Below, one piece after another: positions 32,091 through 64,000 of a stretch of 64,000 nt of DNA. This stretch comes from Asterias amurensis. Lineage: Eukaryota > Echinodermata > Asteroidea > Forcipulatida > Asteriidae. The position numbers and the translations under genes are program-made. The stretch is from positions 22,072,501-22,136,500 of the forward strand of contig NC_092650.1 of NCBI RefSeq assembly GCF_032118995.1, given 5' to 3'. Below the pieces are notes generated by a model that was not told where the DNA came from, did not search any database, and saw only the letters and a list, made by a program, of their open reading frames with translations. Position 1 is the first letter of the stretch, and each line of letters begins with the position of its first letter.

Positions 32091-33079
32091 GTATGGTCAT
32101 ACTGTTGTAATTACCCCCAAAAAATAAAATTGTGTAATTTTTATCAAAGCATCATGTAACATTGGAAAGTAGGGCCTTATACTTCGGTAATGACCCCAAA
32201 AATAAACTGTGTAATTGTTATCACACAACCTACTGGCTATGATAGTAAGCTTTCTACAAAACTATTAAGTCTGAAGTGTGCCTGTTGATTAGAAATCAAT
32301 GAAAGTATGTCAATAATTTTGAATCCCCAAACGGATCCCCTGAAGGCAACTTTTGGGAATGTCTAGGGTGTGCATTGGAATGCTGCTATAAAAACAGCCA
32401 CATGAACAGTTGATTGCTACTAAATATTAATTTATGTAGTTAACGGGTAACTGCAAGGGCAGATAATGGTCCGTGACATTGATTAAGCTAACTGATGAGC
32501 CACATACTATAGCAGCACAGGCTATACTTCCCAGGAAGCTGAGATGGTGTAAGAAATGAAATCTATTTCAAACGTTTGTTTTCAGTTATCACAAATAGAA
32601 TGTTTAACTCAGAATGGGAAAGTGAAAATTTAAGAACTTATCACATATAACCTTTGAAATGAAATGGAAAAAGGTCTGGCAGGCATTTGCAGCCACTATG
32701 GCTTATTAGTTTTCATTAAAAAAAAAGTACTTTTAGACCCCAAAGAAATAACTCCAACAAGAAAATATGCAGATGACCGGAGAAAAGATTTTCCTTTTTT
32801 CAAATCACCGGATTAAATGGGTTGTTGACCAAATTCTTTTATTGATAAGTTTTATATTTAATTAAGTTTTTTCTTCATCATACATCTTCCTCCCTAATAT
32901 GCTGACAGAACCTGTTTGTATAAAGAGCACAGCCTTATCTACAACATTTTCTTCACTTGGGGCAAGCAATTCTGTAGCCTGACGTATACTGAGTGACGTA
33001 CTCAAATCGGTATACAGTCCTACATTATAGAAAGAAAACACACAAGAACATATTATAGTTAGGGTTTGAAAAAAGAAAC

Positions 33080-33165
33080 GTTGACTTTGTATTGGGACTT
33101 GCCCCATCCACCTCCAGATTAATGTGCCAGCGCTCTACCAACTGAACCAATATCGTTGTTAAGGG
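33080..33165 (-). mobile_element. tRNA-derived SINE head
   Basis: On the minus strand CAGTTGGTAGAGCGCTGGCA (A-box region) followed at tRNA spacing by a degraded B box, GGGGCAAGTCCCAAT. Not a functional tRNA. Confidence 0.5.
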
Positions 33166-33315
33166 GTACCAGTCAGAAAACAAATTACTTGAATGTTACT
33201 TGCCCGAACAACTTCCCGATTAATGTTATATTCTACAAATGTAGGCGCCTTGGGCACTCTATCGGTGATGTGTGCAAGTATAAATTTGCCGTTATTGTTA
33301 ATTATTTATTATGAT

Positions 33316-33701
33316 TTAAAGACAGTGGACACTATTGGTAATTGTCAAAGATTAGTCTTCACAGTTGGTTTATCTCAACACATGCATAAAGTAACAAACC
33401 TGTGAAAATTTGAGCTCAATCGGTCATCGAACGAGCGAGATAATAATGAAAGAAAAAACACCATTGTCACGCGAAGTTGTGTGCTTCCAGATGCTTGATT
33501 TCGAGACCTCAAATTCTAAACTTGAGGTCTCGAAATCAAATTCATGGAAAATACCATCATTCGCGAAAACTACAATACTCCAGAGGGAGCCGCTTCTCAC
33601 AATGTTCGATACTATAGTTCGCTCCCCATTACTCGTAATCAAGTAAGGTTTTATGATAATAATTATTTTGAGTAATTACCAATAGTGTCCACTGCCTTTA
33701 A
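33316..33701 (+). mobile_element. TTAA MITE, family A, copy
   Basis: TTAAAGACAGTGGACACTAT to AGTGTCCACTGCCTTTAA. Confidence 0.88.
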
Positions 33702-34208
33702 ATGTACCGACACTCTACCAAGTGAGCTTTCCAGCTCTATGTTGGCTGTGTGTTTCCCTGAAAGACATTATCTGTGAGGATACTGGTCTTTGACAAGCAA
33801 ACCCCTGCCTTTTATTTAAGGTTGATTTGCAGTTGAAGATGTGGAACTGTATAAATGCAGGTAACAAGTACTACTTACCGAAACTCTGTACACTTTCTCC
33901 AGCCAAATGGTCCACACGGAACAGTCACTTGCTCCTTTGTATTCCTTCTTACACTCTTTATCACCGATTTCATATATGTCTCAAAGGGGCATGTTCTGTA
34001 CAAATGAAGAAAAGAAATTCACACCAAAATCAGTTCTCAAGTCATATTTACAATTACAACATAAAACAATTATAGAAATTCGTCAATAACAGTGCCTTAT
34101 CTCATTTTGTTGATTCTAATTCTGGTTGTTAAGCCAATGACAATCGGAATTTAATCACTGGACTAGCCTATAACCAAATGGAGAGCATTAGAAATAGAAT
34201 TAAAATCA

Positions 34209-34214
34209 TTTATT
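34209..34214 (-). terminator. Candidate poly(A) signal of the EGF gene
   Basis: AATAAA on the minus strand about 465 nt past the stop codon. Confidence 0.4.
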
Positions 34215-34336
34215 CAATATGAATAAAGAACGAATGTGACGACAAAGAAGGAATTTTCAGTTTAAGATGTGGGAAGAAAACCCAAGAGAATTATTCCCGG
34301 GTAAGCCCACTGAAAACCCAATCCACATGTGGTACC

Positions 34337-34586
34337 CCTGGGCCCAATTTCATAGAGCTGCTTAAGCACAAAAATTTGCTTAAGCAAAAAAATCCTTGCC
34401 TAGTAAAATTAATTTACCGGCCAAAACTCCACTCAATTGTTATGCTAAGTAAACATCAGCTAAATACCAGTCGCAAGCAATGTCTATGGCATGAAATTTT
34501 GGCCAGTAACATGTGTAAAATGAGCGAGCTATTTTCGTGCTTAAGCGAATTTTTTGCTTAAGCAGCTCTATGAAATTGGCCCCTGG
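34337..34586. mobile_element. Foldback MITE, family G, copy
   Basis: CTGGGCCCAATTTCATAGAG and CTCTATGAAATTGGCCCCTG ends, inverted. Confidence 0.75.
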
Positions 34587-34679
34587 TCGGATTTGAATTG
34601 GGATTCCAGAGGTGAAAGGCACGTCAAGATACCACTATACGCCAACCTGTTTATAGAAACAGAAATCGTTATTAAAGCA

Positions 34680-57198
<22,519 letters not shown>

Positions 57199-57729
57199 GG
57201 TTGGGTATTACACTTACAATGGGGTCCTTTCCATCAGACAAAAATGCAAGTTTAAGAAATGCTCTTCCAGTACGTGAGATCAATGCCGTCGATAACGGTG
57301 CTTTCTCTATGAGTATGATACAACGTAGCTGTCACCTAACTTGTCGTACAACTGAAATGCTTTATCAGAAGAAAGTTGTAAAGGAATGTGATGTTAACAT
57401 GTGAAAGAGAAACGCATGTGGTGGCCCTTGCTCTCGAAAGCTCAGTGTCTGTGGTTTTGTCTTACAACCCAGATGGCTTGCTTGTGTAAACTAATAAGAC
57501 CAGGGGGGCAGTTTCGACTGTTGATTCCACCTGGCTGACCTCCACCGTGATTGACACTGCTAACCATGGACTCTGACAACACTCACAAGCAAACGAGTCC
57601 CACCCCCCTCCCCCGATAGTTTATGGCGTTATGCCAGTGAATGATTAGGCGATATCTAGGGACGTGATAAACACATAAACAACCACTAGACACGCGTGCG
57701 GCATACCTTTTTTGTTTTTTGTAACATAC

Positions 57730-57923
57730 CTCATTGCATAAACCATATAAACCATGCATAAACACTACATTCGGAAGTGTCTGTTCTGTCAAAGCCCTTC
57801 CTCATGGTCAAAGAGAATGGAGGTAGCTCATTGCATAAACCATATAAACCATGCATAAACACTACATTCGGAAGTGTCTGTTCTGTCAAAGCCCTTCCTC
57901 ATGGTCAAAGAGAATGGAGGTAG
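57730..57923 (+). repeat. Perfect 97 bp tandem duplication
   Basis: 57730-57826 and 57827-57923 appear identical (CTCATTGCATAAACC ... AATGGAGGTAG), suggesting a recent event or an assembly artefact. Confidence 0.92.
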
Positions 57924-58467
57924 AAATGTTTCAAGCCTACGTATTATGCAATGTCAGTTGGTAATCTTTTGACACTCAAAGAAAACAGGAAGTTAGGCAT
58001 GCTATCTTCAGAAAATAATCGCCCCCACCCACGCGACACGCAAGCTAAACAAAAGTTGATGTGATGATTCCTGAAAAGGATGCTTTGCCGACTGTATAAT
58101 AATTCAGATACTTTTCCTTTCACAAAAGTGTGATGATCACACCCGAATGGAACTGTTTATTTGGACTCTAAGTTTGGACTCGACAAGATTGCAATTAGGG
58201 TGTTCGAAGATTTGTTAATTTCTATTTCACATTATGAAGTTGCTTCAACTTCAACCACCACTTGTAAAAAAAACACGAGTTATAAATATAACAGCTGAAT
58301 TTGTTTCTGAGATGTGCCCCCTTGCTTCATATCCAAAGTTGATAAAAATCACACAGCACGATCACCATTTTAAAATTTTAAGGTTTCTTTCATTGGCCCG
58401 TGTACTTGAAGGACCACCAGTTGTATGTGTTTTTGGGAAATCCAGTCTGTGGATCTTTTGTACACAC

Positions 58468-58648
58468 ATGGCCCAATTTCAAAGAGCTGCTTAAACAGAA
58501 AACATATGACTAACATGAGCAGGATACCAGTTACAAATGGCATTTGACATGGATGTTTGGTTGGTAACTAAATTCTGGTGAGCATAATTTTTGAGTGATT
58601 CAGTTACTTTTTTTGCTTAGCAGCTCTATGAAATTGGGGCCTGCATGG
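58468..58648. mobile_element. Foldback MITE, family G, copy
   Basis: ATGGCCCAATTTCAAAGAGC and GCTCTATGAAATTGGGGCC ends, inverted. Confidence 0.7.
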
Positions 58649-59261
58649 TAACATGGTCTATACTGGCAAAACCAAACAAGAATTCTTAATTCTTAATGCA
58701 TTATAAGCATGGAGGATAAATTATTCCTCCATGTAATAAGCAACATGTTTTATTTACAAGTCTAAATTAACAACAAAATATGTACATTCAACAACAACAA
58801 TCAGCAGCAAGTCAATGTACAAATGTATTACATAATTATAGAAACAACAGATGTAAGTATGTTATTTGAAAACTTTGACTTTGTATCACCAGCCACATAC
58901 AAACCCTTGTCCCCCCTTGCCTCAAAACTCCAAAATAAATGAGATCGAAAATAATGCACAAATGAATACCTGTAGGGACAAATTAAATAGACCCCTCACC
59001 CACCAAATTATTGCCTCTGCACCCCCCCCCCCCCCCAATAACAAAATGTCTGCTTATGCCAAAGATGACCATGAAACTTTGGACAGCCTTGTAGACACCC
59101 TAAGCATTGCGAAGTGTGTCCTCTGTATGTTGCAAGACACAACAATCATACACCCCACCAAGGTCAGCTCTGTTGATAAATGGTTAAGGGCAGAACCCAA
59201 TGGAACAGTCCATTCTTTACCCATTAAAGCATAGTGATATATTAACTTAGTTTTTACTTTC

Positions 59262-59610
59262 CCGGGAAAGTACTGAGTATACAGTGCTAACACACATCAG
59301 CGTGTGGGTAAAAACCAAAATTAATATTCTTTATCCCCGATGCGAATTTAAAGTCTATTATATCGTTGCGGTACCCCCTGCCAAAACATAGGATTCGAAC
59401 TGCCTCTAGCTACCGGGCAACCTCGGTAGTCTAGTTGGTAAGACACTGCTCTAGAATTGCAAGGGTCGTGGGTTCTAATCCCACCCGAGTAACATGCCTG
59501 TGATATTTTTTCACAGGACTCGGGAAAGTACTGAGTATACAGTGCTAACACACATCGGTGTATGAGTAAAAACCAAAATTAATATTCTTTATCCTCGATG
59601 CAATTTTAAC
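59262..59610 (+). mobile_element. tRNA-headed SINE between two tails
   Basis: The tRNA-like head 59425-59495 has CTCGGTAGTCTAGTTGGT (A box), GTGGGTTCTAATCCCACC (B box) and CTCGG/CCGAG acceptor pairing. Tails with GAGTATACAGTGCTAACACA and AAAACCAAAATTAATATTCT occur on both sides (59262-59350 and 59518-59610). Confidence 0.65.
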
Positions 59611-59760
59611 ATCTACCAACTAATATTGTTAGAACAAAACAAAAGTTCTAAACCCTGCTTAATTACTCTGTCACTAACAGGCCAACGAAAGCCCACTGGG
59701 TTACAATTCTGTACAAACACTGACAAAAAACCACACTCTTGCAACTTTCACTACAACTAC

Positions 59761-60151
59761 TTAAAGGCAGTGGACACTGGACACTGTTGGTAATTGTCAA
59801 AGACCAGCCTTCACAGTTGGTGTATCTCAAGATATGCATAAAATAACAAACGTGAAAATTTGAGCTCAATCGGTCATCAAACTTGCGAGATAATAATGAA
59901 AGGAAAAAACACCATTGTCACACGAAGTTGTGTGCGCTTAGATGGTTGATTTCGAGACCTCAAGTTCTAAATCCGAGGTCTTGAAATCAAATTAATGGAA
60001 ATTACTTCTTTCTCGAAAACTTTGGCACTTCAGAGGGCGCTGTTTCTCACAATGTTTTATACCATCAGCCTCTCCCCATTACTCGTCACCAAGAAAGGTT
60101 CTATGATAACAATTATGTTGAGTAATTACCATTAGTGTTCACTGCCTTTAT
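59761..60151 (+). mobile_element. TTAA MITE, family A, copy
   Basis: TTAAAGGCAGTGGACACTGG to GTTCACTGCCTTTA. Its right end may supply the AATAAA (minus strand, 60147-60152) that lies about 40 nt past the TMEM67 stop. Confidence 0.8.
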
Positions 60152-60190
60152 TAAGGGTTTTGTTTTCTCAATTTATAAACCAAATCTGAC

Positions 60191-60271
60191 TTAAATGAGG
60201 AATCGTTCATCAACGAGGGTCTTCTTGGCCAGGTTGGCTCGCCCCACTCCCGCTCGTATCTTCATCATCAG
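60191..60271 (-). CDS. TMEM67: TMEM67 last exon
   Basis: LMMKIRAGVGRANLAKKT, then LVDERFLI and TAA. The acceptor is GTTTCAG. Cytoplasmic tail. Confidence 0.85.
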   Translation of the reverse strand: MMMKIRAGVGRANLAKKTLVDERFLI

Positions 60272-63200
60272 CTGAAACGAAACAGATTTTTAAATGAGTA
60301 TATTGCAAGATTACTGACAAAGTTCTGGGACGATTGAGGTGGCAGCAAACTTACCAAGAAAATTATTTGCATGTTCAGAACTGCATAAAAAATTGAAATT
60401 TACCTGGTAAATCTGCTGCCACCTGGCGTTGGAAAATCTCCCATTGAGTGAAAATGTGCCACTGTGGCCACTAAATTCTCATTTGGAAACATATGGTGCG
60501 TCCAAATGGGAATAATGTCTGCAACCCACAAGGTATTCCCAGTGGGACATGGGCATATTCTTATTTGGACGTTCCAAGAGATTTCTATCACCCAAGACCA
60601 CTCGGCCACAACACCCCACAAATAAAAATGGACTTAGACCACATTTAAAAAAATGCGGATGGGGGAGGAAGGGAGGTTTACTTTTATTTTTATATTTTTT
60701 TTAAAAAAGTTTTGTTGTAGTCAAGAATAAGGAAATCATCACAATCACTATAAAACAGAGGGTTTTTGTGTTTTTGATGTTTTCAATAGTTTTTTTTGTA
60801 ATCAAGAACAATGAAATAATCACAACCACTATAAAACAGAGGGTTTGTGTGTTTTTGATGTTTTCAATAGTTTTGTCGATCAAATTTAACTCCAAGATGA
60901 CATTTTCTGTAAACTTTTTCAAACAACTACCGGTAAGCACGGTGTAAATAACTGAAGACTTATTGTTCTTGCTTTGTGTAAATATTTGTAAATATTTGAA
61001 GACTTATTGTTCTTGCTTTGCCAACATGAATAAAAACCTTTTTTTAACATATTTTCAATTTTTTAACATTTTGAAAAAACATCAGCTGAAAAGGTTGGTT
61101 TTTATGAAAAAAAAAACCAAAAACCCAAAACAATGGGGTCGGGGTGGGGGTTTAAATGGTCGGGTGGGGATGATCAACAATTTGTTTTTTATGTGGCCTT
61201 GCCTAGTAAGTTTGCGCTACCTAGATTCCCCTGCAAACCACTTTTTTTTATTAGGGTTTCAAGTCATAGCTATGTACTACATGTACCCTCTCCCTCCCAG
61301 ACTACTTACTGTACTCCCGAGATACGTGATAATAGCTGCCAACACGTAGTTGGTGAACATTAAATCCACCAGGCAAAACAAGAGGAGTTCAAATATCTGA
61401 AGTGTAGACTCGTGGCCGTAGAACAGCGAGTTGTCAAATGAATGGCCGCCGTCTTTAGAAAAAAAGAAAGAAAACAGGTGTGGGTTGATGGTTGAAGTGA
61501 ACATCAAAGATTGATAAATGGGTTGATTCACGGGCTGTCAAGTGAGACACTGTGAGAAGGAGAGTCGGAGTGGAGGGGATCGGCACCGTTTTAAAGCCAT
61601 TATACACTTTTGGTAAACAGTATTGTCCAAGTCCCACACTTCGTGTATCACAACTTACATATAAAATAACAAACCTGTAAAAATTTAGGTTCAATCGGTC
61701 ATCGGAGTCGGGAGAAAATAACGGGAAAACCCATGCTTGTTTCCGCGCGTTTCGCCATGACATGACATGTATTTAAAATAAATCCGCAGTTTTCGCTGTT
61801 ATAAGTTTGTTTTCGATTATACTAATGTTTTAATGTTTTCTCAAAAAGTAAAGCATTTTATGGAACAATATTTCATGAGAAGTCTTTCACCATTACCTTC
61901 TGTAAACCCTGTAAGTTATTAGTAAATCTGTGAACTTTTTTTTTTCCTGTACCGAAAGTGTAATAATGGCTTTAAGGAGGTACATGGCTGAGGTGGTTTG
62001 GTCATGTGAAGAGAAATGTCATTCAGTGCATACAAATTATGAAAATAAATATTCCTTAAAGGATTTGGGTACGTTTTGTAACACAAAACACAATGTCCAC
62101 AGATTTACATTCAACTTACACCATTTGAAGATGATGATAGTGGAAAGCGTACCTTAAAATATTACTTACTGAGGAGCTGTAGTTTTTGAGAAATGAGTTA
62201 AACAATGTCATGAAAATACTATTTTACATGCTCAAAACATTTTTCGTCTCACGATCACTGAGACATGAATTATTTTCATGACATTGTTTTACTCATTTCC
62301 CCAAAACTACAGCACCTCAGCAAGTATTATTTTAAGGAAAACTTTTAAGGAAAGTGTAGTGTAAATCTGTAGACATTATCCACGTCTATATACTACACTA
62401 GTATAAAGATAAACAGCTTTTGAAGTAACAGCCCTATGTTTTTTGTCCTACAAAAAGTTCATGAATGAGATGGTTACCATTGTAAAAGAATCCTTTGTCA
62501 ATCGGATCGTAAAACTCCATGTCGAAAACTCTTTTACCACAGTGGACACTATTGGTAATTGTCAAAGACTGGTCTTCACAGTTAGTGTATCTCAACATAT
62601 GCATAAAATAACAAACCTGTGAAAATTTGAGCTCAATCGGTCGTCGCAGTTTCGAGATATAAAATGAAAGAAAAAAACACCCTGGTCACACAAAGTGTGT
62701 GCTTTCAGATGCTTGAGAAAACATGACAACTACCAATAATGTACACTGCCTTTAACCCAGGTGTGGTGGGTGTACATCCGACAGTATGACTTGAATTAAG
62801 ATAATTGGGGATAAATTACTGGTAACCTTGCAGATCACACAGGTCAATTATGGTACACGTTCCTCCTGGAAGAAAAAAAATGGCACACACTGGGGTCGAC
62901 CCAGAGAAGCTAAACGAACGCACCCTAAGTAAGGTTTGATGTTAAAAGGTTGTAACTTGTTTTCCAAAAGCATTAAAATAGACCTTTCCCCATGAAATAC
63001 GTGAACTGCATGTAGGGCGTGCGCACTAACATTTTGGTTGGCAAAATAAGGGATCATTGTGCTGTTTTGTACACGGCTAATGGGTGTGTGACGCAGACGT
63101 GATTGCGCGTCTGGTAAGTGCACAACTCTATGGCGTTTGCCAACCAATAAGGTCTGTACGCATGCGTGAATGTAATTAGCAAATTTCATGGGAAGGGTCC

Positions 63201-63949
63201 ATTGTTCACTTTAGAAGAACTACTGTTGGGAAAAGAAACGGGGTCTTGTGAAAATCTAGTATCTGTACGATCTTGAAAATGCATAAAGGAAATGACAAAT
63301 GTAAAGTGGTTATACAAATGAATCTCCACAATGGGTTAAATTATAGTTTGAGTGCCCAACGCGTGGACTTAAAGGCCCGGTTCCACTGCAGCGATAACGA
63401 TTACGATAACGACCCAGGTCAAAAATTCCAGTTCAAAGAATTCAAAATTCAAAGAACCTAGTTAAACTGGGTTTAAACTGGAACTAGTAGAAACCAGTTT
63501 GATAAACTAGCTAAACACAGTTAAAACCAGTTGGTTTAATATGGAAAATGGACAGAGACCAACTGGTTTTATAATTTCAACCTAGTTGAACACAGTTAAA
63601 CCTAGACCAAACCAGTTGGTTAATATGGAAAATGGACGAGTTTTATCACTATCCAGGTTGAACCAGTTGACCCCAGTTAACTAGGTTCAACTGGAGTTTT
63701 TGACCTGGGGATGCAAAGAGAACACAATCTATTGGTTGAATATGCGTGTGCGAATTCTCCATGGAACAATCCAACCAGTAAATTGCATTCTGTCTGCGTC
63801 GTGATCGTTATCGCTGCAGTGTGGACTTGGGGGGCTTAAGAGTTTGAGACTTTACATGATCAAGAAAAAGCTGCCAGGAATCTGTTCATCGTCTGGTACG
63901 CTTGGATCATCTTGTCTGCCTGTGCGTTTTCTTCCACTGTCCGGTCGAC
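60191..63949 (-). CDS. TMEM67: Meckelin (TMEM67), C-terminal exons, 5' part off window
   Basis: Meckelin is a multipass receptor-like protein of the ciliary transition zone. Exons 60191-60271 and 61310-61452 join in phase, preceded by 62478-62528. They give VFDMEFYDPIDKGFFYNDGG, then HSFDNSLFYGHESTLQIFEL, a last transmembrane span (LLLFCLVDLMFTNYVLAAII), and a short tail ending NLAKKTLVDERFLI. From memory the human protein ends FYNDEGYSF...NLASKTLVDQRFLI, which matches closely. An upstream exon (63856-63949) encodes DKMIQAYQTMNRFLAAF, fitting the human AYKTINKFL segment. That exon runs into TGA unless one T of a T5 run is ignored, and the 10-15 residues expected between it and VFDMEF are not clearly present. 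Whether the gene is intact is therefore uncertain. Confidence 0.75.
60330..60445. mobile_element. Foldback MITE, family M, copy 2
   Basis: GAGGTGGCAGCAAACTTACC and GGTAAATCTGCTGCCACCTG are inverted. Confidence 0.65.
60631..61203. mobile_element. Repeat H, copy with internal duplication
   Basis: ATAAAACAGAGGGTTT...TTTTTGATGTTTTCAATAGT occurs twice in tandem (60749 and 60830); the ATGTGGCCTTG end is at 61190. It lies in the last TMEM67 intron. Confidence 0.65.
61310..61452 (-). CDS. TMEM67: TMEM67 penultimate exon
   Basis: Starts in phase 1 (Asp split), GGHSFDNSLFYGHESTLQIF, then the membrane span and TYLGST; phase 0 end at GTAAGT. The acceptor is TTTTTTTCTAAAG. Confidence 0.87.
61591..61975 (+). 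mobile_element. TTAA MITE, family D, copy 4
   Basis: TTAAAGCCATTATACACTTT to GTGTAATAATGGCTTTAA. Confidence 0.85.
62056..62385. mobile_element. TTAA MITE, family E, copy
   Basis: TTAAAGGATTTGGGTACGTT; the halves TTTTGAGAAATGAGTTAAAC and TTTACTCATTTCCCCAAAAC are inverted. Confidence 0.7.
62478..62528 (-). CDS. TMEM67: TMEM67 exon, 5' border uncertain
   Basis: VFDMEFYDPIDKGFFYN and then a GTAACC donor in phase 1. The 5' edge is unclear: AG at 62529-62530 or 62531-62532 is not preceded by a pyrimidine tract, because a truncated family A MITE begins within 10 bp. Family alignment suggests the exon once extended a few codons further (GKR-VFDMEF). Confidence 0.65.
62538..62755. mobile_element. 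TTAA MITE, family A, internally deleted
   Basis: CAGTGGACACTATTGGTAAT at the left, without TTAAAGG; TGTACACTGCCTTTAA at the right. The lost left end faces the TMEM67 exon. Confidence 0.75.
62827..62865 (-). CDS. Possible TMEM67 exon (tentative)
   Basis: Between TTTTTTTTCTTCCAG and GTTACC an open 39 nt piece reads GTCTIIDLCDLQ and would join to VFDMEF in phase 1. It resembles the expected family segment only weakly, so it may be a chance pseudo-exon. Confidence 0.25.
62980..63201. mobile_element. MITE family K, copy 2
   Basis: AATAGACCTTTCCCCATGAA and TTTCATGGGAAGGGTCCATT ends; interior as at 46058. Confidence 0.85.
63369..63839. mobile_element. TTAA MITE, family J, with internal AACCAGTTGG repeats
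   Basis: TTAAAGGCCCGGTTCCACTG, GCAGCGATAACGAT and ATCGTTATCGCTGC, CAGTGTGGACTTG...GGGCTTAA. The interior has repeats of ACCAGTTGGTTTAATATGGA and GTTAAACTGGG-type words. It lies 16 bp past the donor of TMEM67 exon 63856. Confidence 0.8.
63856..63949 (-). CDS. TMEM67: TMEM67 exon with apparent one-base frameshift
   Basis: VDRTVEENAQADKMIQAYQT, then MNRFLAAF. The next codons are TCT TGA. Reading the T5 run as T4 would instead continue as LDH to a GTAAAG donor, as the family predicts. Either an assembly or read error in a homopolymer, or a real lesion. Confidence 0.6.
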
Positions 63950-64000
63950 CTGTACACGGAGTTATTTTGTTATAAGAGTAATAATTGGCGCAGTAACACA

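Larger units (their letters stand above)
31196..34679. other. Intergenic between NEDD8 and the EGF gene
   Basis: Contains an inverted repeat at 31939-32090, a tRNA-headed SINE at 33080-33165, MITE A at 33316-33701 and foldback G at 34337-34586. The last approximately 470 bp is probably 3' UTR of the EGF gene. No other gene is recognised in 31600-31930 or 32100-33070. Confidence 0.5.
57199..60190. other. Intergenic between the EGF gene and TMEM67
   Basis: Presumed EGF promoter at 57199-57500 (no TATA box evident). It also holds the 97 bp duplication, foldback G (58468-58648), a tRNA SINE (59262-59610) and MITE A (59761-60151). No further gene; the frame 58866-59234 is unrecognised and contains a poly-C run. 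Confidence 0.5.

Noticed and set aside
58866-59234. Plus-strand 122-codon frame
   Set aside because: Crosses a poly-C run and low-complexity sequence, no family resemblance.
59425-59495. Functional tRNA gene
   Set aside because: A and B boxes are good but the anticodon stem has a mismatch and the piece is flanked by SINE tails.
63850-64000. Plus-strand hydrophobic frame NLFIVWYAWIILSACAFSS
   Set aside because: Antisense of the TMEM67 exon that matches the family on the minus strand.

Overview
The window is animal genomic DNA: spliced genes with GT-AG introns, phase-1 EGF exons, and very dense short DNA transposons. The repeat mix (TTAA-flanked MITEs, palindromic MITEs, L2/CR1-like LINE tails, tRNA-headed SINEs) and the gene set suggest an echinoderm, probably a sea star. 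That identification is an inference from general resemblance, not a search.

Four protein-coding genes can be read. (1) GMP reductase (GMPR/GMPR2 type), minus strand, 606-8700: exons 1-5 are present and the rest, with the catalytic Cys loop, lies off the left edge. (2) NEDD8, plus strand, 18537-27371: five coding exons, complete, 78 aa. (3) A large secreted multi-EGF protein, minus strand, 34680-57198: 20 exons that join in phase into 875 codons (signal peptide, acidic Thr-rich and Thr/Pro mucin-like stretch, 12 EGF domains mostly of calcium-binding type, 6 short EGF domains, stop). (4) The C-terminal exons of meckelin (TMEM67), minus strand, 60191-63949, continuing off the right edge; its upstream visible part looks disturbed by transposons and an apparent one-base frameshift.

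Layout: 1-8700 GMPR with repeat-filled introns, including a 1 kb GAACAT-rich minisatellite and a perfect 106-bp-arm foldback. 8701-18536 is the divergent GMPR/NEDD8 spacer, more than half repeats: a LINE nested in a MITE, several TTAA MITEs, and a 4 kb giant foldback whose arms carry converging ~125 bp minisatellites. 18686-26054 is NEDD8 intron 2, holding a 5.2 kb tandem array of alternating ~1 kb units (A-B-A-B-A) packed with CRE, E-box/CLEAR, ETS and CTCF-like motifs, then a nonautonomous mariner-like element. 27372-34679 is repeat-rich intergenic DNA. 34680-57198 is the EGF gene; its intron 2 carries an eight-copy 127/114 bp satellite with a 368 bp higher-order period. 57199-60190 is intergenic with a perfect 97 bp tandem duplication and a dimeric tRNA-SINE.

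GMPR and NEDD8 stand head to head, as GMPR2 and NEDD8 do in human, which points to an ancient linkage. No operon, CRISPR array, rRNA or intact transposase gene was seen.
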